Source: Nitzschia sp. DOCU1 (Eukaryota > Bacillariophyta > Bacillariophyceae > Bacillariales > Bacillariaceae). From it: DNA of 64,000 nucleotides. Below, piece after piece: positions 1 to 10,000 of the stretch (position 1 is its first letter; each line of letters begins with the position of its first letter). The translations under genes and the position numbers were made by a program. The stretch is taken from positions 3,253,534 to 3,317,533 of the forward strand of contig OX595986.1 of NCBI GenBank assembly GCA_951394045.1, written 5' to 3'. The notes below the pieces were generated by a model, which was not told the origin of the DNA, did no database searches, and worked only from the letters and a program-made list of their open reading frames with translations.

Positions 1-262
1 CCTTTGCGCCGAGTTTCCGTAAACCTGGCGTAGACCTCATCGATCTCGTGCTGGTACCGGGCGAGGGTGGAGCATCGTCTTCCTTTTTCTTGTAGAAAAT
101 CGACGGGATTCTCTTCATTGCAACCGGATCATCTGCACCAGCCTCCTTTGTTTCCTTTGCGTCGGATTTTCGTAATCCTGGCGTAGACCTCGTTGATCTC
201 GTGCTGGTACCGGGCGAGGGTGGAGCATCGTCGTCCTTTTTGTTGTAGAAAATCGACGGGAT
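1..262 (-). repeat. Tandem 153-bp coding repeat (51 aa) at left edge
   Basis: Two head-to-tail copies of a 153-bp unit run through the C-terminal part of the long minus-strand gene. Each encodes IPSIFY, a K/D-rich stretch, APPSPGTSTRS and TPGLRK. The anchor GTAGAAAATC occurs at 245 and again at 92. Only a few substitutions separate the copies, so the duplication is recent. The array is cut by the window edge and may have more copies. Confidence 0.85.
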
Positions 263-2929
263 TTTCCTAATGGCGGGTGCAGCTCCTTGTGGCTTTGTAT
301 CACTTGGGGGATCGGTAGTGTCACCCTCTGCTCCTTTTGCAAGACCAGGTGTAGACCGAGCTAATCTGGTACTTGGACCAGGCGAGACTAGGGGGTTATC
401 CTCAGTTTGCTTTGCAATCGACGGGATCTTTCGGATCACTTTCGTTGTGACTTTTGCCCTTGTGCCACCCGGGGAAACTGGAGCAACCCCGATGTCGGGA
501 ACAGCACTCTTCTCCTTAAAGATCGATGGAACTCGAACCGCCGAGGGCCGCCGGGTGACAGGGTTGGATGCATCAGACGTTACACCCACTTTGGTCGATG
601 GAGGTGGGGCAGACTCTACCGGTGCTGATGCAGGTTTGGTCGACTCCTGGGGCTGCTTCTGCGACGAACCATCGGTATCATTTTGCGGCACAGGGCTCTT
701 GCTGATTCTTCGAACAAAAACGGTACGTCTGATGGTTGTTTTGGGTGCAGAATCTCCCTGTGTTGAGACCGGCTTGAATGAATTAGATTCTTGGGCAGGC
801 AAACCTCCAATATCATTGTGCGGCCCAGGGCTTTTGCTGACTCTTCGAACGACTACGGTACGTCTAATGACTGTTGTAGGTCGGCGGGTAGGTTCCGGGC
901 CCTCGGCTGCAACCTGCTGGGTGGCCTTGGATGTTTTGAAGATTGGTGGAACTTTGAGAGCACCACTTTTCTGGAAAGAGCTTTTCCGTACAATTGTGTT
1001 CTTCGCGATGTTCGAGCTTTCGGCCTCAACGGCAGCGCCCTTGCCAGCCCTTGATGCAACGAAAGCTCGTACATCGGACGGTTTGACCACCGATCTAGCC
1101 ACTTGGTTCGCATCATCGTTGTTCTTGAATATTGATGGAACCCTCACCGGCTTGCCTCTATTACTGTTCCTTTTCTGTGGAACACTGCCGGCCAGTGGAC
1201 CTTCTTGTTCCCCTGCAAGCTCAGCATTTTGGCCCGAGGCCTTATCACCCCACTTCCCCGTATTCCGTACTAATGACGGGCGGAGCAGCGCTTGGGCAAA
1301 TATTGCTGCAGACTGGCTTTCTCGTGTTGGGTCAGTCTCGTCGTTCTCGTCTGGCGACGGAAGAAAGTGGTCTTTCCGTGACTGCTTCAAGAAAGATGAC
1401 GGTCTTGGTTGATAGCTTCTAGGACTTTGGATTTGATCAGGTTTGATTGAAGAAGATACTGCTGGGTGCGATTTTTCCTTCTCGACATTGTGATTGTTGA
1501 TTTCCCCAGATATAGCTGCAGACTGGCTTTGTCGTGTTGGGTCAGCCTCGTCATTTTCGTCTGGCGTCGGAAGAAGGTGGTCTTTCTGCGATTGTTTCAA
1601 GAAAGCAGGCTGCTTCGGCTTGTAGCTTTTAGGACTTTGGATCTGATCAGGTTTGGTTGCAGAAGGTGAAACTGGGTGTGCGGTTTCCTTCTCCGCATCA
1701 TGACCATAGGTTTCCCCACCGTCTCCCGCAGTTTCGGTGGCAGGGACCAGCAAATTTGCCACATGAGAATCATCTTTGCCGTACGATGACTGCACAGCAC
1801 ATGGATCACTAGGAGGGGCACTCTGCTCCGGCAAAAATGACACCATGATGGGGTTTTCAGAGAAATTCATTGAGTTTTCGAACTCACCAAAGGACCCCGG
1901 GAGCTCCAGATCGCTTCCAAGTCTGTCAAAGACCGATACACTCGTGTGCAACGGCGATACGGGTTCTGCCTCACCAGAGATATTGATAGATGGAAAACTA
2001 CCAGAGTCTGCGTCGTCATCCTCGTCCCCGTCCATGTCGATTTGTCCACTAGCGGGTGCATGCGGGAAGTGGCCACTTGTATGAGGCAGTGCCTGGTCCC
2101 ATTGAAGCGAAGAAAAGCTGGTGTCGAACTTGGAAGCTTTTGCAGCCTTTAGCTGACTGTTGCTATGCTGCAACTGACCTCGAGCTGCCTGTCGTCGAAG
2201 TTCTGCCAAAGCCCGTTTCCGCGTTTCTATTTCCGCTGCACCATACACTCGTGGCGGTGGAGCCTCGACCTGTTTCCGAGCCAACGCCTCGTCGATTCTT
2301 CTCAATTCTTCGATTAGCCTCATTCGAGCCTCATTTCCCTGTTTCTGTGACAAGTAAATCTGGTTTTGTAATATTGGTGAAGGTTCGTGCGACTCGACAT
2401 AATCCTTGGCATCCTCCGCTAGCTGCTTGAGAGCTTCCTGCTCCATTCGCTTTCGTTGCAAGGCTTCTCTTGCCGCCTGCCGTTGTAGCGACCGTTCTCG
2501 CGCAAGTGCTTCTTCCATTGCCTTTCGAGCACCTTCATTCACAGCGATATTTTGAAGCTCGAGCTGTTTTTCCTTTTTCCGCCTTTGAAGCACTTCCACG
2601 GGGGCTGAAAGGTCGTCCTGAAAGTTTCGACCTGATTCATTGTCATCGTACATTTGAAGATCCGAGTCCAACGACGGCGGAGGAGCCGAAGAATCATCAT
2701 CCATATAGTCACCACTTTCATCGTCGTCGTCCTCGTCGTCGGATCCGCCGTGGTGGTCTTCATCGCTTTCAACGAACTCTTCGACGAATTCTTCTTCCAC
2801 TACTTCCTCTTCCACGATTTCTTCCTCGATGTAATATTCTTCCCCGTCCGAGAGTTCCACTTCCTCATATGTATCGTCGAAGACTAGTCTCGGCTCACTT
2901 CCCACCGAGGCCAAGGATTCGTGCCCCAT
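1..2929 (-). CDS. Long disordered repeat protein with KIPSIF-type motifs (5' part, runs off edge)
   Basis: An uninterrupted minus-strand frame starts at ATG 2929, the first ATG after an in-frame TGA near 2967, and stays open to base 1, giving about 976 residues with no stop. Residues 15-90 are strongly acidic (long E and D runs). Residues 105-270 are charged and helical, probably coiled coil. The rest is Ser/Pro/Lys-rich and low in complexity. The C-terminal part repeats a short basic motif of the form R-K/R/V-I/V-P-S/P-I-F-K/Y at least five times, most clearly at residues 890 and 941, inside two nearly identical 51-residue units. A second duplication of about 49 residues (70-residue spacing) lies at bases 1300-1656. 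A third repeated pair reads IRRTVVVRRVSKSP / IRRTVFVRRISKSP. I do not recognise the family. A nuclear or cytoskeletal scaffold would fit, but that is a guess. The stop codon lies outside the window. Confidence 0.75.
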   Translation of the reverse strand, partial: MGHESLASVGSEPRLVFDDTYEEVELSDGEEYYIEEEIVEEEVVEEEFVEEFVESDEDHHGGSDDEDDDDESGDYMDDDSSAPPPSLDSDLQMYDDNESGRNFQDDLSAPVEVLQRRKKEKQLELQNIAVNEGARKAMEEALARERSLQRQAAREALQRKRMEQEALKQLAEDAKDYVESHEPSPILQNQIYLSQKQGNEARMRLIEELRRIDEALARKQVEAPPPRVYGAAEIETRKRALAELRRQAARGQLQHSNSQLKAAKASKFDTSFSSLQWDQALPHTSGHFPHAPASGQIDMDGDEDDDADSGSFPSINISGEAEPVSPLHTSVSVFDRLGSDLELPGSFGEFENSMNFSENPIMVSFLPEQSAPPSDPCAVQSSYGKDDSHVANLLVPATETAGDGGETYGHDAEKETAHPVSPSATKPDQIQSPKSYKPKQPAFLKQSQKDHLLPTPDENDEADPTRQSQSAAISGEINNHNVEKEKSHPAVSSSIKPDQIQSPRSYQPRPSSFLKQSRKDHFLPSPDENDETDPTRESQSAAIFAQALLRPSLVRNTGKWGDKASGQNAELAGEQEGPLAGSVPQKRNSNRGKPVRVPSIFKNNDDANQVARSVVKPSDVRAFVASRAGKGAAVEAESSNIAKNTIVRKSSFQKSGALKVPPIFKTSKATQQVAAEGPEPTRRPTTVIRRTVVVRRVSKSPGPHNDIGGLPAQESNSFKPVSTQGDSAPKTTIRRTVFVRRISKSPVPQNDTDGSSQKQPQESTKPASAPVESAPPPSTKVGVTSDASNPVTRRPSAVRVPSIFKEKSAVPDIGVAPVSPGGTRAKVTTKVIRKIPSIAKQTEDNPLVSPGPSTRLARSTPGLAKGAEGDTTDPPSDTKPQGAAPAIRKIPSIFYNKKDDDAPPSPGTSTRSTRSTPGLRKSDAKETKEAGADDPVAMKRIPSIFYKKKEDDAPPSPGTSTRSMRSTPGLRKLGAK
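1300..1656 (-). repeat. Diverged 210-bp-period coding duplication
   Basis: Two copies of about 147 bp start near 1300 and 1510, offset by exactly 210 bp (70 codons) within the same reading frame. Each encodes a segment with PDQIQSP, an FLKQS core, KDHFLP/KDHLLP and PDENDE. The copies differ at many third positions, so this duplication is older than the 153-bp one at the left edge. Confidence 0.75.
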
Positions 2930-3258
2930 CCTCCGCCCGGGCCTTGAGCCTGAAGGTGACCAAACTCAAATGGTGTCAACGATTGTTTTCAAGGCTCTTG
3001 CCGGTGCGCTGCTGCACTCCGTCAAGCTGGTGATCAGCACAATGGTTGACCGTCGAGAGGCTCCGAGACAATGAAGTTACTGCGGCGCTTCATGTATTTG
3101 AAAGCACGATGCCGTCGTTTGTTTGTTTGCTGTGCTCCCTACTAGAATCCCATGGTGTTCGTCTTCGGGCGGGTGTTTTTGTTTTGTCAAAGCAGGATAT
3201 CCGGCATGCAGTTTTCGTTCGAACATGTCGGATAAGCCCGCATGATGACTGCGACATG
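2930..3258. other. Left half of a divergent intergenic region
   Basis: No convincing gene. A short plus-strand frame from 3046 has no recognisable features. Before the retrotransposon landed, this piece and 6799-6979 formed one intergenic region of roughly 500 bp between two divergent genes, so it probably carries their promoters. I see no obvious TATA box. Confidence 0.5.
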
Positions 3259-3272
3259 ACCATGACGTGTAC
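3259..3272 (+). repeat. Target-site duplication, left copy
   Basis: The 14-bp sequence ACCATGACGTGTAC occurs here and again, identically, at 6785-6798. The two copies bracket the retrotransposon exactly and are the expected trace of target-primed integration. Confidence 0.85.
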
Positions 3273-3274
3273 GT

Positions 3275-6200
3275 TTCAAATTGAAGACGAAGTTAGGCCC
3301 ATCAGCGAGATTTTATCAACACGAAGAAAACAACCCAATCCATGGAACAGGTCAAGGCTCGCAGAACTCACCCACCATTTGGCTGTTTGTATGCTCGACA
3401 TTGTTTGACGCTTTCGAAGAACATGCTAATGGAGCCATTTTTGAGAGTTACGATAAAAAAGAATCTATCATAATTTACATGGTGGGATTCGTTGACGATT
3501 GCTCTCAACGAGTAAATGACTTCGCAGCCCATCCCCAACCATCAGCAGACGCCCTAATTGGAAAAATGCGAGAAGACGCCCAACGGTGGAACGACCTTCT
3601 GTGGTCTTCTGGCGGCCTCCTCGAGGCGTCAAAATGCTCCTATCACTTAATCTCCTCGGCACCTGACAGTAAAGGGATCTTGATGCTGAATCCGCATCGT
3701 AGCCAGCATGAGCTGCTCATCATGTCACCAACCCAGCCAGCACCCATCAAAATCAAGAGCCTATCGGCATTTGAAACTCACCGAACCTTGGGTGTCTGGA
3801 CGTCACCAAGCGGCAGTATGAAGACACAGTTGAAAAAGAGCACAGACAACGCACGGCGACACATTCGAAGGATAGGATGCTGCTCTTCGCCCAAGGAAGC
3901 ACGCACCTATTATCATAGCTTCTATCAGACAAGCGTTGGTTACCCAGACTGCTGCACTTCCTTCAATGAGAAAGAAGCGCACTCAATCGAGAAAGGCTTC
4001 ACGGCCAAAGCATTAAATCACTGTGGATATAATAAAAACTTTGAGCGGTCGGTGACATGGGCTCTGGCAAAGAGGGGTGGAATCGGGTTCATGGGGCGCC
4101 ACACCGAACAGGGAATGGCAAAGACCATCCTCGCCTTAAAATTATTTCGAAGCAACGGCCAACCGGCGCGGGAATTGCGGATCATGATGAGTTGGCTCCA
4201 GGCACAAGCTGGGTTCGCGTCATCGCTGTTTTCTCAGAACACTTCCACGCCACTTCCACATGTCCGGGCGACCTGGGCGCTCAGCCTCCGTGAATTTCTG
4301 CACAAGACGAACCTCAAACTGAACCACTCCTCAGACTTCTCACCGAGGTCTCAACGAGAAGGCGACGTTTTCCTCATGGAATGGTTGTTGACCACTCAAC
4401 CTGGGAAGTTCACCAGCGTCGAAATCCAAATGATCGCAGCGTGCCGAGAATTCAATCAGATCACAACATTATCGGACATCACCACGGCTGACGGCCGCTT
4501 CATTAAGGCCGTAATGTGGCACGGACTCGATGTTCCACCAACGGCCGGCACTCGCAGAACTCACATGTTCAATCACACCAAGCGGCCACCACCCCGGGCC
4601 TGGAATCTCTGGAAGAAGTCTCTGTCACCCCTTATCCACCATCATTCAAATCTCAGGTTGATCGCACCTTTGGGCCGATGGCTTTGCAACGCAACAAATA
4701 CCCGCGTCGCGTGGAAACAGGTGTTCTCGCCTGGCCAGAATATCATGTTCTGCCGTGACGACGACGGAAATTACACCAGCCACCAACCAATCCACCACCA
4801 TCGATTTTCGATAGCTGGAACGCCGTGCAACCACCTACCCGACGACAGTGTCCCTGCATCCATCACTCGAATAGCATTCCCGTCCACAACACTACGCCTG
4901 GATCATTGGACACCTATGGTCCCTCCAGCGAACAACGCCATTCCAATACCCACCGATCTGCAGGCCGTCGTTGCCGCCATGGCCCCATGGGAACGTCATC
5001 TCCTTTCTCACTTGGAAACACCATTCTCCCTCCAAGAACTCCGAGAGTGGTATTCTACCTGCACAGGCATCGGAGGCTCAAGCGGAGAAGTACAGGGCAC
5101 GACAGCAAGCTTTGGATGGCAACTAGGCAATACCGATGGAACATGGGTCGCAAAATGCCGTGGATCTGCACCAGGACTTCAACCCAGTCTCATGAGGGCA
5201 AAAGCGTATGGTCACCTGTCACTTACACGGTTTCTCCTACTGCTAGAATGGGACGATACGGTACCACCTTTTCAGCCGCTGAAAATTCACACAGATAGCA
5301 AAGGCCTGTTCACACGTATCAAAGCCCATCGGAAATACTCGTATGAAGTCCCAAGCAACACTTTGTGGCCAGATTGGGATGTGACCAACGCCCTCCATTT
5401 CTCCCTCAAAGGGGTTCGGGGTCGTATCCGGGCATGCCACAGCATCTTCCACACAATCGACACGCAACCACCAGGACCCATCTCTGTCCCTGCACAAATC
5501 AACACAGCATCCCGCGCTCTAGCCCTCCAATATCTCCACGAGAACCCGGACCCAGTCTCCACAGCTTATCACTTCCCTTCCACTGGGGCCACCCTGGACA
5601 GCCAACAAGGAACCATCTCCGCTAACTTCAAGACAGAAATTCGAGACGCGGCGACATGGCCCTATTTGAAATCCTACCTCAGCCAACGATTCGATTGGGA
5701 CCCACACCTGGCCGATAGCGTCGACTGGGCTGCCCACAGTGGCGCCCTCTCGGCCAACCGCACCCACCAGTCAATTTTGGTAAAACATCTGTTCCGCCAC
5801 GCACCGACAGGTCACATTGCACACCGTAACGATAAGAGGAAAGACCCATCGTGTTTCTCCTGCAATGCTGAAATGGAAGACAACAATCATATCGTGAGGT
5901 GCCCAGGAAACACGGCTGCCACATGGCGTATAGATTACCTCAAGAGCATCGACGACATCTTATCCGTCCCTCGATTATCAAGCGACCCGTGGCTTATTAA
6001 GATCATGAAAGAAGGCATGGAACAATGGCTTACCGAGATCGGCGCCCCGCTACCTCCCGCTCCGTATCCTGAGAAATACCACCAATTGGTTCGGGAACAA
6101 AATGAAATGGGATGGGATCAGCCACTCCGCGGACGCCTGTCAGCCCGCTGGAGCCGCCTTCAACAAGATCACCTATCAACAACCAACGGCACGGGGACAG

Positions 6201-6556
6201 GAACCTCAGGACGCGCATGGTCCAAATCAATCGCAACACACGGCGTCACATGGTGGTTAAAAATTTGGAAATCTCGGAATGAGGTCAGATTTGGAAGCAA
6301 TCCAGCCGAGATTAAGGAACGACAACGCCGCCAGATTCACCGTGAACTCACCATACTATACTCACAACGACCGAACATGCGGGACACCGACCGATACATC
6401 TTCCTTCCATCGGTGGAAGCCCACATGGCCACCACACCTGACGACAATCTCCCGTTGCAGAACTGGATCAATCTCAATGAGCCAGCTATCCGTCGCAGCA
6501 TTCGTGCAAGAGAAGTCAACCCGCCACCACCGCCACCCCCACTACAGCCACCTTAG
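3275..6556 (+). pseudogene. Truncated retrotransposon polyprotein (RT core, RNase H-like, zinc knuckle)
   Basis: This is the C-terminal part of a retrotransposon ORF2-type protein, about 1090 residues, with no upstream start: the in-frame stop at 3263 lies in host DNA and the first codons are TTC AAA TTG. In order, numbered from the TTG at 3281, it shows the RT signature GTGQGSQNSP near residue 22, the catalytic FVDD box (YMVGFVDDC, a YxDD variant) near residue 69, an RNase H-like region around residues 600-690 and a CxxCx8Hx3C zinc motif around residue 858. In the RNase H-like part HTDSKGL is kept, but the first catalytic Asp is not evident and the usual RAE is RAK, so that activity is probably lost. 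Without the endonuclease and RT N-terminus it cannot be an autonomous element. Expression would need a host promoter. Confidence 0.8.
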
Positions 6557-6683
6557 AAAAGAAAGAAAAAAAAATCAGAAAAAGAAAGAAAAGGAGCAAT
6601 CCATCGAAAGAACATAAACACCAAGAAAACAACCCCGAATATCAAATAAAAATAATGGGGTGGACAGTAGTTAAAACGTCCTC

Positions 6684-6699
6684 GCGGATTCCGATCCGC
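6684..6699 (+). other. Hairpin 1 in retrotransposon 3' region
   Basis: GCGGAT and ATCCGC form a perfect 6-bp stem around the loop TCCG. It lies between the polyprotein stop and the 3' end of the element, where many non-LTR elements carry the structure their RT recognises. Confidence 0.5.
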
Positions 6700-6720
6700 C
6701 GGGAACGCGGGTCGACCGAC

Positions 6721-6738
6721 GTATCGGTTTTCCGATGC
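6721..6738 (+). other. Hairpin 2 in retrotransposon 3' region
   Basis: GTATCGG and CCGATGC pair around a TTTT loop (7 bp including one T-G pair), about 46 bp before the element's 3' end. It may act with the hairpin at 6684 as the RT recognition structure. Confidence 0.5.
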
Positions 6739-6784
6739 GATCGGAGCGGCAGCGTTTAATAAATAAGACCTCTTAACCCCCCCC

Positions 6785-6798
6785 ACCATGACGTGTAC
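6785..6798 (+). repeat. Target-site duplication, right copy
   Basis: A second exact copy of the 14-bp sequence found at 3259-3272, directly after the C8 tail of the element. Removing 3273-6798 restores a plausible uninterrupted host sequence. Confidence 0.85.
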
Positions 6799-6979
6799 AA
6801 ATCTTTTAGGCCTGCAATTCGAAGTCGGATCAGTCGTCCCTGGAAGGTTATGAGCACTTGCTTTTCCACCAACAAAAAAAACACGCGACAACACGAAATC
6901 TTCGCTACTAGCAAAGAACACAAGACTATCATACTTCCATTACTTCCCTCCTCTTTCTATTCGTTACAAGACAAGCAAC

Positions 6980-7921
6980 ATGGGACGCGTAGCCAAGTAC
7001 AAAAAGATCAAAGCATGTGATCCATATTCCAAGAAGAACAGGGGGCAAGTGGATCTTTCGAAGGTCGGTATTTGGGGACTGGGCGACGATGGACGAAAGG
7101 CCAAGAAACGAAGTCGACGGTCCGAGCAACTTCGCGCCGGCAGAAAGAAGCGAGAGCGATCCGAGGATGAAGATGGATTTGATCTTCCAGTGAAGAGGGA
7201 TGAATTTGACATGAAAGATCTCTTGGGTAGTGTCAAAAAGCAAAAGTTGAGTAATCCGATGAAAGACGATCACGCTGACAAGGACTCGGCCTTGTTTTCA
7301 GCCAATCGAGTCGTTGTCAATGGAAACGTCGCAACAATCCCAAAGACGGACGAAGACGAGAAGAAGGTGGCCAGACTTCTCAATGTTCGATCGCAAGTCA
7401 AGAAGGAAATTGAGAAGAAAGAGGCCAAGAAACATGCTCGCATGGAAGGGGAAAGTAAAAATGCTTATACAAAACGAACGAAAGCAGAAACTCGACAAAT
7501 TATCAAGCAAACCACCGAGACCAAGAACCAGGAAAAGAAACAAAAGAAGAAAGAATTTCTCAATAATAAAAAGAAGAACAAAAAGAAGGGGTCTGCTTCG
7601 TATGATACTGCTGATGAGAGGGATGGTCGCGGCGGTGGAAATGGCGGGGAAAGCGATACTCTCATTACTGGCGAGCGGGCTATCGCTATGGTAGACGAGG
7701 TTCGGTTCGGAGAACAGGCGGAACGCCCACCAGTGTTTCGCCAGCTTCCTCGCGGCGCCAAGAGCAAGGAGTCCACAACAAAAGAATCCACGAAAACGGG
7801 AATGACGGACGAACAAGTGGCAGCTGAAAGAAATGCAATGGAGTTGATGAGGCGAAAGATTCAGGCACAGTACGCTGCCATCAAGCTGAAGAGAAGACGT
7901 GATGGGGATTTTCACTTGTAG
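6980..7921 (+). CDS. CCDC137-like nuclear/nucleolar protein
   Basis: A 313-aa, very Lys/Arg-rich intronless protein. It starts MGRVAKYKKIKACDPYSK, continues through basic and acidic low-complexity segments, and has a central Lys-rich helix with MEGESKNAYTKRTKAET and a C-terminal block VRFGEQAERPP. The pair GES-x-AY and (V/E)xFGE-x(4-6)-PP is the pattern I associate with the CCDC137 family of nucleolar/chromosomal proteins, which gives the call. The many Lys-rich clusters should act as nuclear or nucleolar signals. The ATG at 6980 is the first in frame. Its upstream region was split by the retrotransposon, leaving about 180 bp of native sequence. Confidence 0.6.
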   Translation: MGRVAKYKKIKACDPYSKKNRGQVDLSKVGIWGLGDDGRKAKKRSRRSEQLRAGRKKRERSEDEDGFDLPVKRDEFDMKDLLGSVKKQKLSNPMKDDHADKDSALFSANRVVVNGNVATIPKTDEDEKKVARLLNVRSQVKKEIEKKEAKKHARMEGESKNAYTKRTKAETRQIIKQTTETKNQEKKQKKKEFLNNKKKNKKKGSASYDTADERDGRGGGNGGESDTLITGERAIAMVDEVRFGEQAERPPVFRQLPRGAKSKESTTKESTKTGMTDEQVAAERNAMELMRRKIQAQYAAIKLKRRRDGDFHL

Positions 7922-7979
7922 AAGCAAACTTTTTCCGAGTGCTTGGCTATATTAATTTGGAGCGCAAAGTCAAAGTTTA

Positions 7980-10000
7980 CTACCCTTTTGTCCCGGCCAA
8001 CGGCTTCGGTGAACTCACCAAGGACTTCAACCACACCCCAAGATCGTACATCTGAATGCGCATCAGAACTCGCATGTATTCCAGCCAATAATGGAATCGA
8101 GCCTTTGCTGAAGGGACCTTTCGCTGGTCATCGTACACCGCCTTGGCGGCATACTTTCCTGCAATCACAATCGTATTGGTCGGTGAACCGAGCGCAAGGT
8201 CAATGTGGCGCAGACAATCGTTCATCTTGAGCAATAGAAGCATCTGCGGTGGTAGCGTGCCAAGAAGTACAAATATATCTTTTAGAAATTGCTTCGCGTA
8301 TCCTCGAATCACCGCTCGGTCTGCCTGACTCTCTGCCGCTGTAGCAGCTGCTGCGAACGACCCCGTCTTTGATCTCTCAATGATTTCGTCGTAGGGTCGC
8401 GCTGTCAGCATCGCCGCAAACAGAGGATAGGCCTTGTCGACCCCCATGTCATGACACGAAGATTTAATTTCATCCAGGTCAGCCATCATTAGTGATCTCC
8501 ACAGCCGTGCATATCGGATTCGAAACTTGTCGTCGATCTCTTTGTACAATCCATGATCTTGCGAGAGAGAAAACGAGTCAGCTACACAGAACAAGCAATG
8601 CGGTGTCTTGCAGTGCGACAACTCACCTACGAGGACCATTTCGGGCTTTCCGTTTCTACTTCGAAGCAGTACATTCGCTGGGTGCGGGTCGCAATGAACC
8701 CACGCCGACAGGAAGACTTGCGAGTTGAATACCGATGACACCAGTCGAGCAACATCGCTAGTTGAAAAACATGCATACGGAAACCATTAGCATTCGTTCT
8801 CAACCCTGCAGTTTCCGTTCCAGTCACTTACTGTTTGTTCAAGCCTGACTTCTCGATCGCATCGATATCCGTTGCCTTGAATCCCTCTTCAAACTCCATT
8901 GTGAGCACTCTAGGTGCCGTCTTTGTCCAGACTACTTTCGGGATGACGCAACTCAGTCCCGTCTTTGCAATATTCTGCGCTGCTTTCTCCGAGTTCTTGG
9001 CCTCCCTGGTGAAATCCAATTCTTTTGGAAGGTGCGGTGCAATCTCGTCGGCAATCCACCCAAATGTGAAGCCTTCAAACCATTGATCAACCAATCGTAC
9101 CACTGTGGTCACTGCAAAGATATCCCCCGCAGAAGTTTCTCGCAAACCACGATGCTGGACCTTGATGGCAAGTTTCTTCCCTGACTTTTTGTCATAGGCT
9201 ACGTGAACTTGCGCCAGCGACGCCGATGCAATTGGTTTCGGATCAAAGCGGTCAAACAAGTCTTCTATTCGTCCATTCAATTCTTCCTCGATAACTCGAC
9301 AAACGTCCTCGTAGCTAGACTGTGGCGTATCATCGAACAATGTGGAAAGAACTTCAATGTATTCCTTAGGAATGAGATAGTCCAAATTGGCTAAATGCTG
9401 CCCGACTTTGATGTAGACTCCCCCATTCTGACGACAAAGTTGAAGGAGTCGACTGGCAGCCTTGCGATGCAATTTCGACTTTGCAGATTCGCCTTCCATG
9501 GAGGTGATTTGCTGTTCGATTTCTGCCAACTGGGTGGCGGCTTCTTGCATTCTCCGTTTTTGCTCCTGTTTCATAGCCTTGCGCTGGGCTTGTGATAGAT
9601 CCCGCTGTTGTGTTTCAGTCGAGTAGGCGATCTGGGCATCTTCCAATTGTTTCTCTTTCAGCTCCATTTCGATTTGGAGATTTTCAAGTTTTGCATCTTC
9701 ATCCCGTGCATAATTTAACATTTTTGGTTTGATCTTGGCTACTTCGTAGTCGAAGACCATTGAGGCAACAGTACCAACCAGCCGAATCGCTCTCACAGCA
9801 GCTTCCAGGGTGGGAATCAAGATTGCCGTATCATTTCCCCATGACTGCTGAATTTTCTGTTCACACTGGCACTGATACTGTGTGGACCAGCCGACACCTC
9901 CAGCCACGGCTACAACCCCCGACGCTGCCAGTATCGTAGGTTTCTGATACCGCCTGTAGTGGCGAACAAGGGCAACGCTCCCTATCCGACTTATCATCAT
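7980..10000 (-). CDS. ABC1/UbiB (ADCK-type) atypical kinase, probably mitochondrial
   Basis: Three exons, 10000-8832, 8757-8627 and 8557-7980, with GT-AG introns of 74 and 69 bp, encode 625 aa. Splicing restores the motif order of the family: KVGQ near residue 198 (KxGQ), the Ala-rich loop ASLAQVH near 260, AIKV with the ATP-binding Lys near 280, ELDFTREAKN, HCDPHPANV and VDHGLYKE (the DFG equivalent). The ATG at 10000 gives MMISRIGSVALVRHYRR, an Arg-rich leader that suits mitochondrial import. Related kinases and ATPases support coenzyme Q or lipid homeostasis. A charged coiled coil of about 70 residues (about 100-170) precedes KxGQ and is unusual. The 3' end lies 58 bp from the convergent CCDC137-like gene. 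Confidence 0.85.

Larger units (their letters stand above)
3273..6784 (+). mobile_element. 5'-truncated LINE-like (non-LTR) retrotransposon insertion
   Basis: A 3512-bp insertion is bounded by identical 14-bp direct repeats. It starts inside the reverse transcriptase domain, just before the GTGQGS motif, so the endonuclease region and RT fingers are missing, as expected from incomplete target-primed reverse transcription. The remaining frame is intact to 6556. It is followed by an A/G-rich stretch, two small hairpins (6684-6699, 6721-6738) and a terminal run of eight C instead of poly(A). There are no LTRs or terminal inverted repeats. An intact frame and identical flanking repeats argue for a recent insertion. 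It sits between two divergently transcribed genes and may affect their promoters. Confidence 0.85.

Noticed and set aside
270..1412. Plus-strand open frame of 380 codons
   Set aside because: It lies antisense to the long repeat-rich minus-strand frame, whose composition and internal protein repeats are coherent. The plus frame is its low-stop shadow.
3046..3408. Plus-strand frame of 120 codons spanning the left retrotransposon junction
   Set aside because: It crosses from host DNA into the element in a phase different from the reverse transcriptase, so it is accidental.
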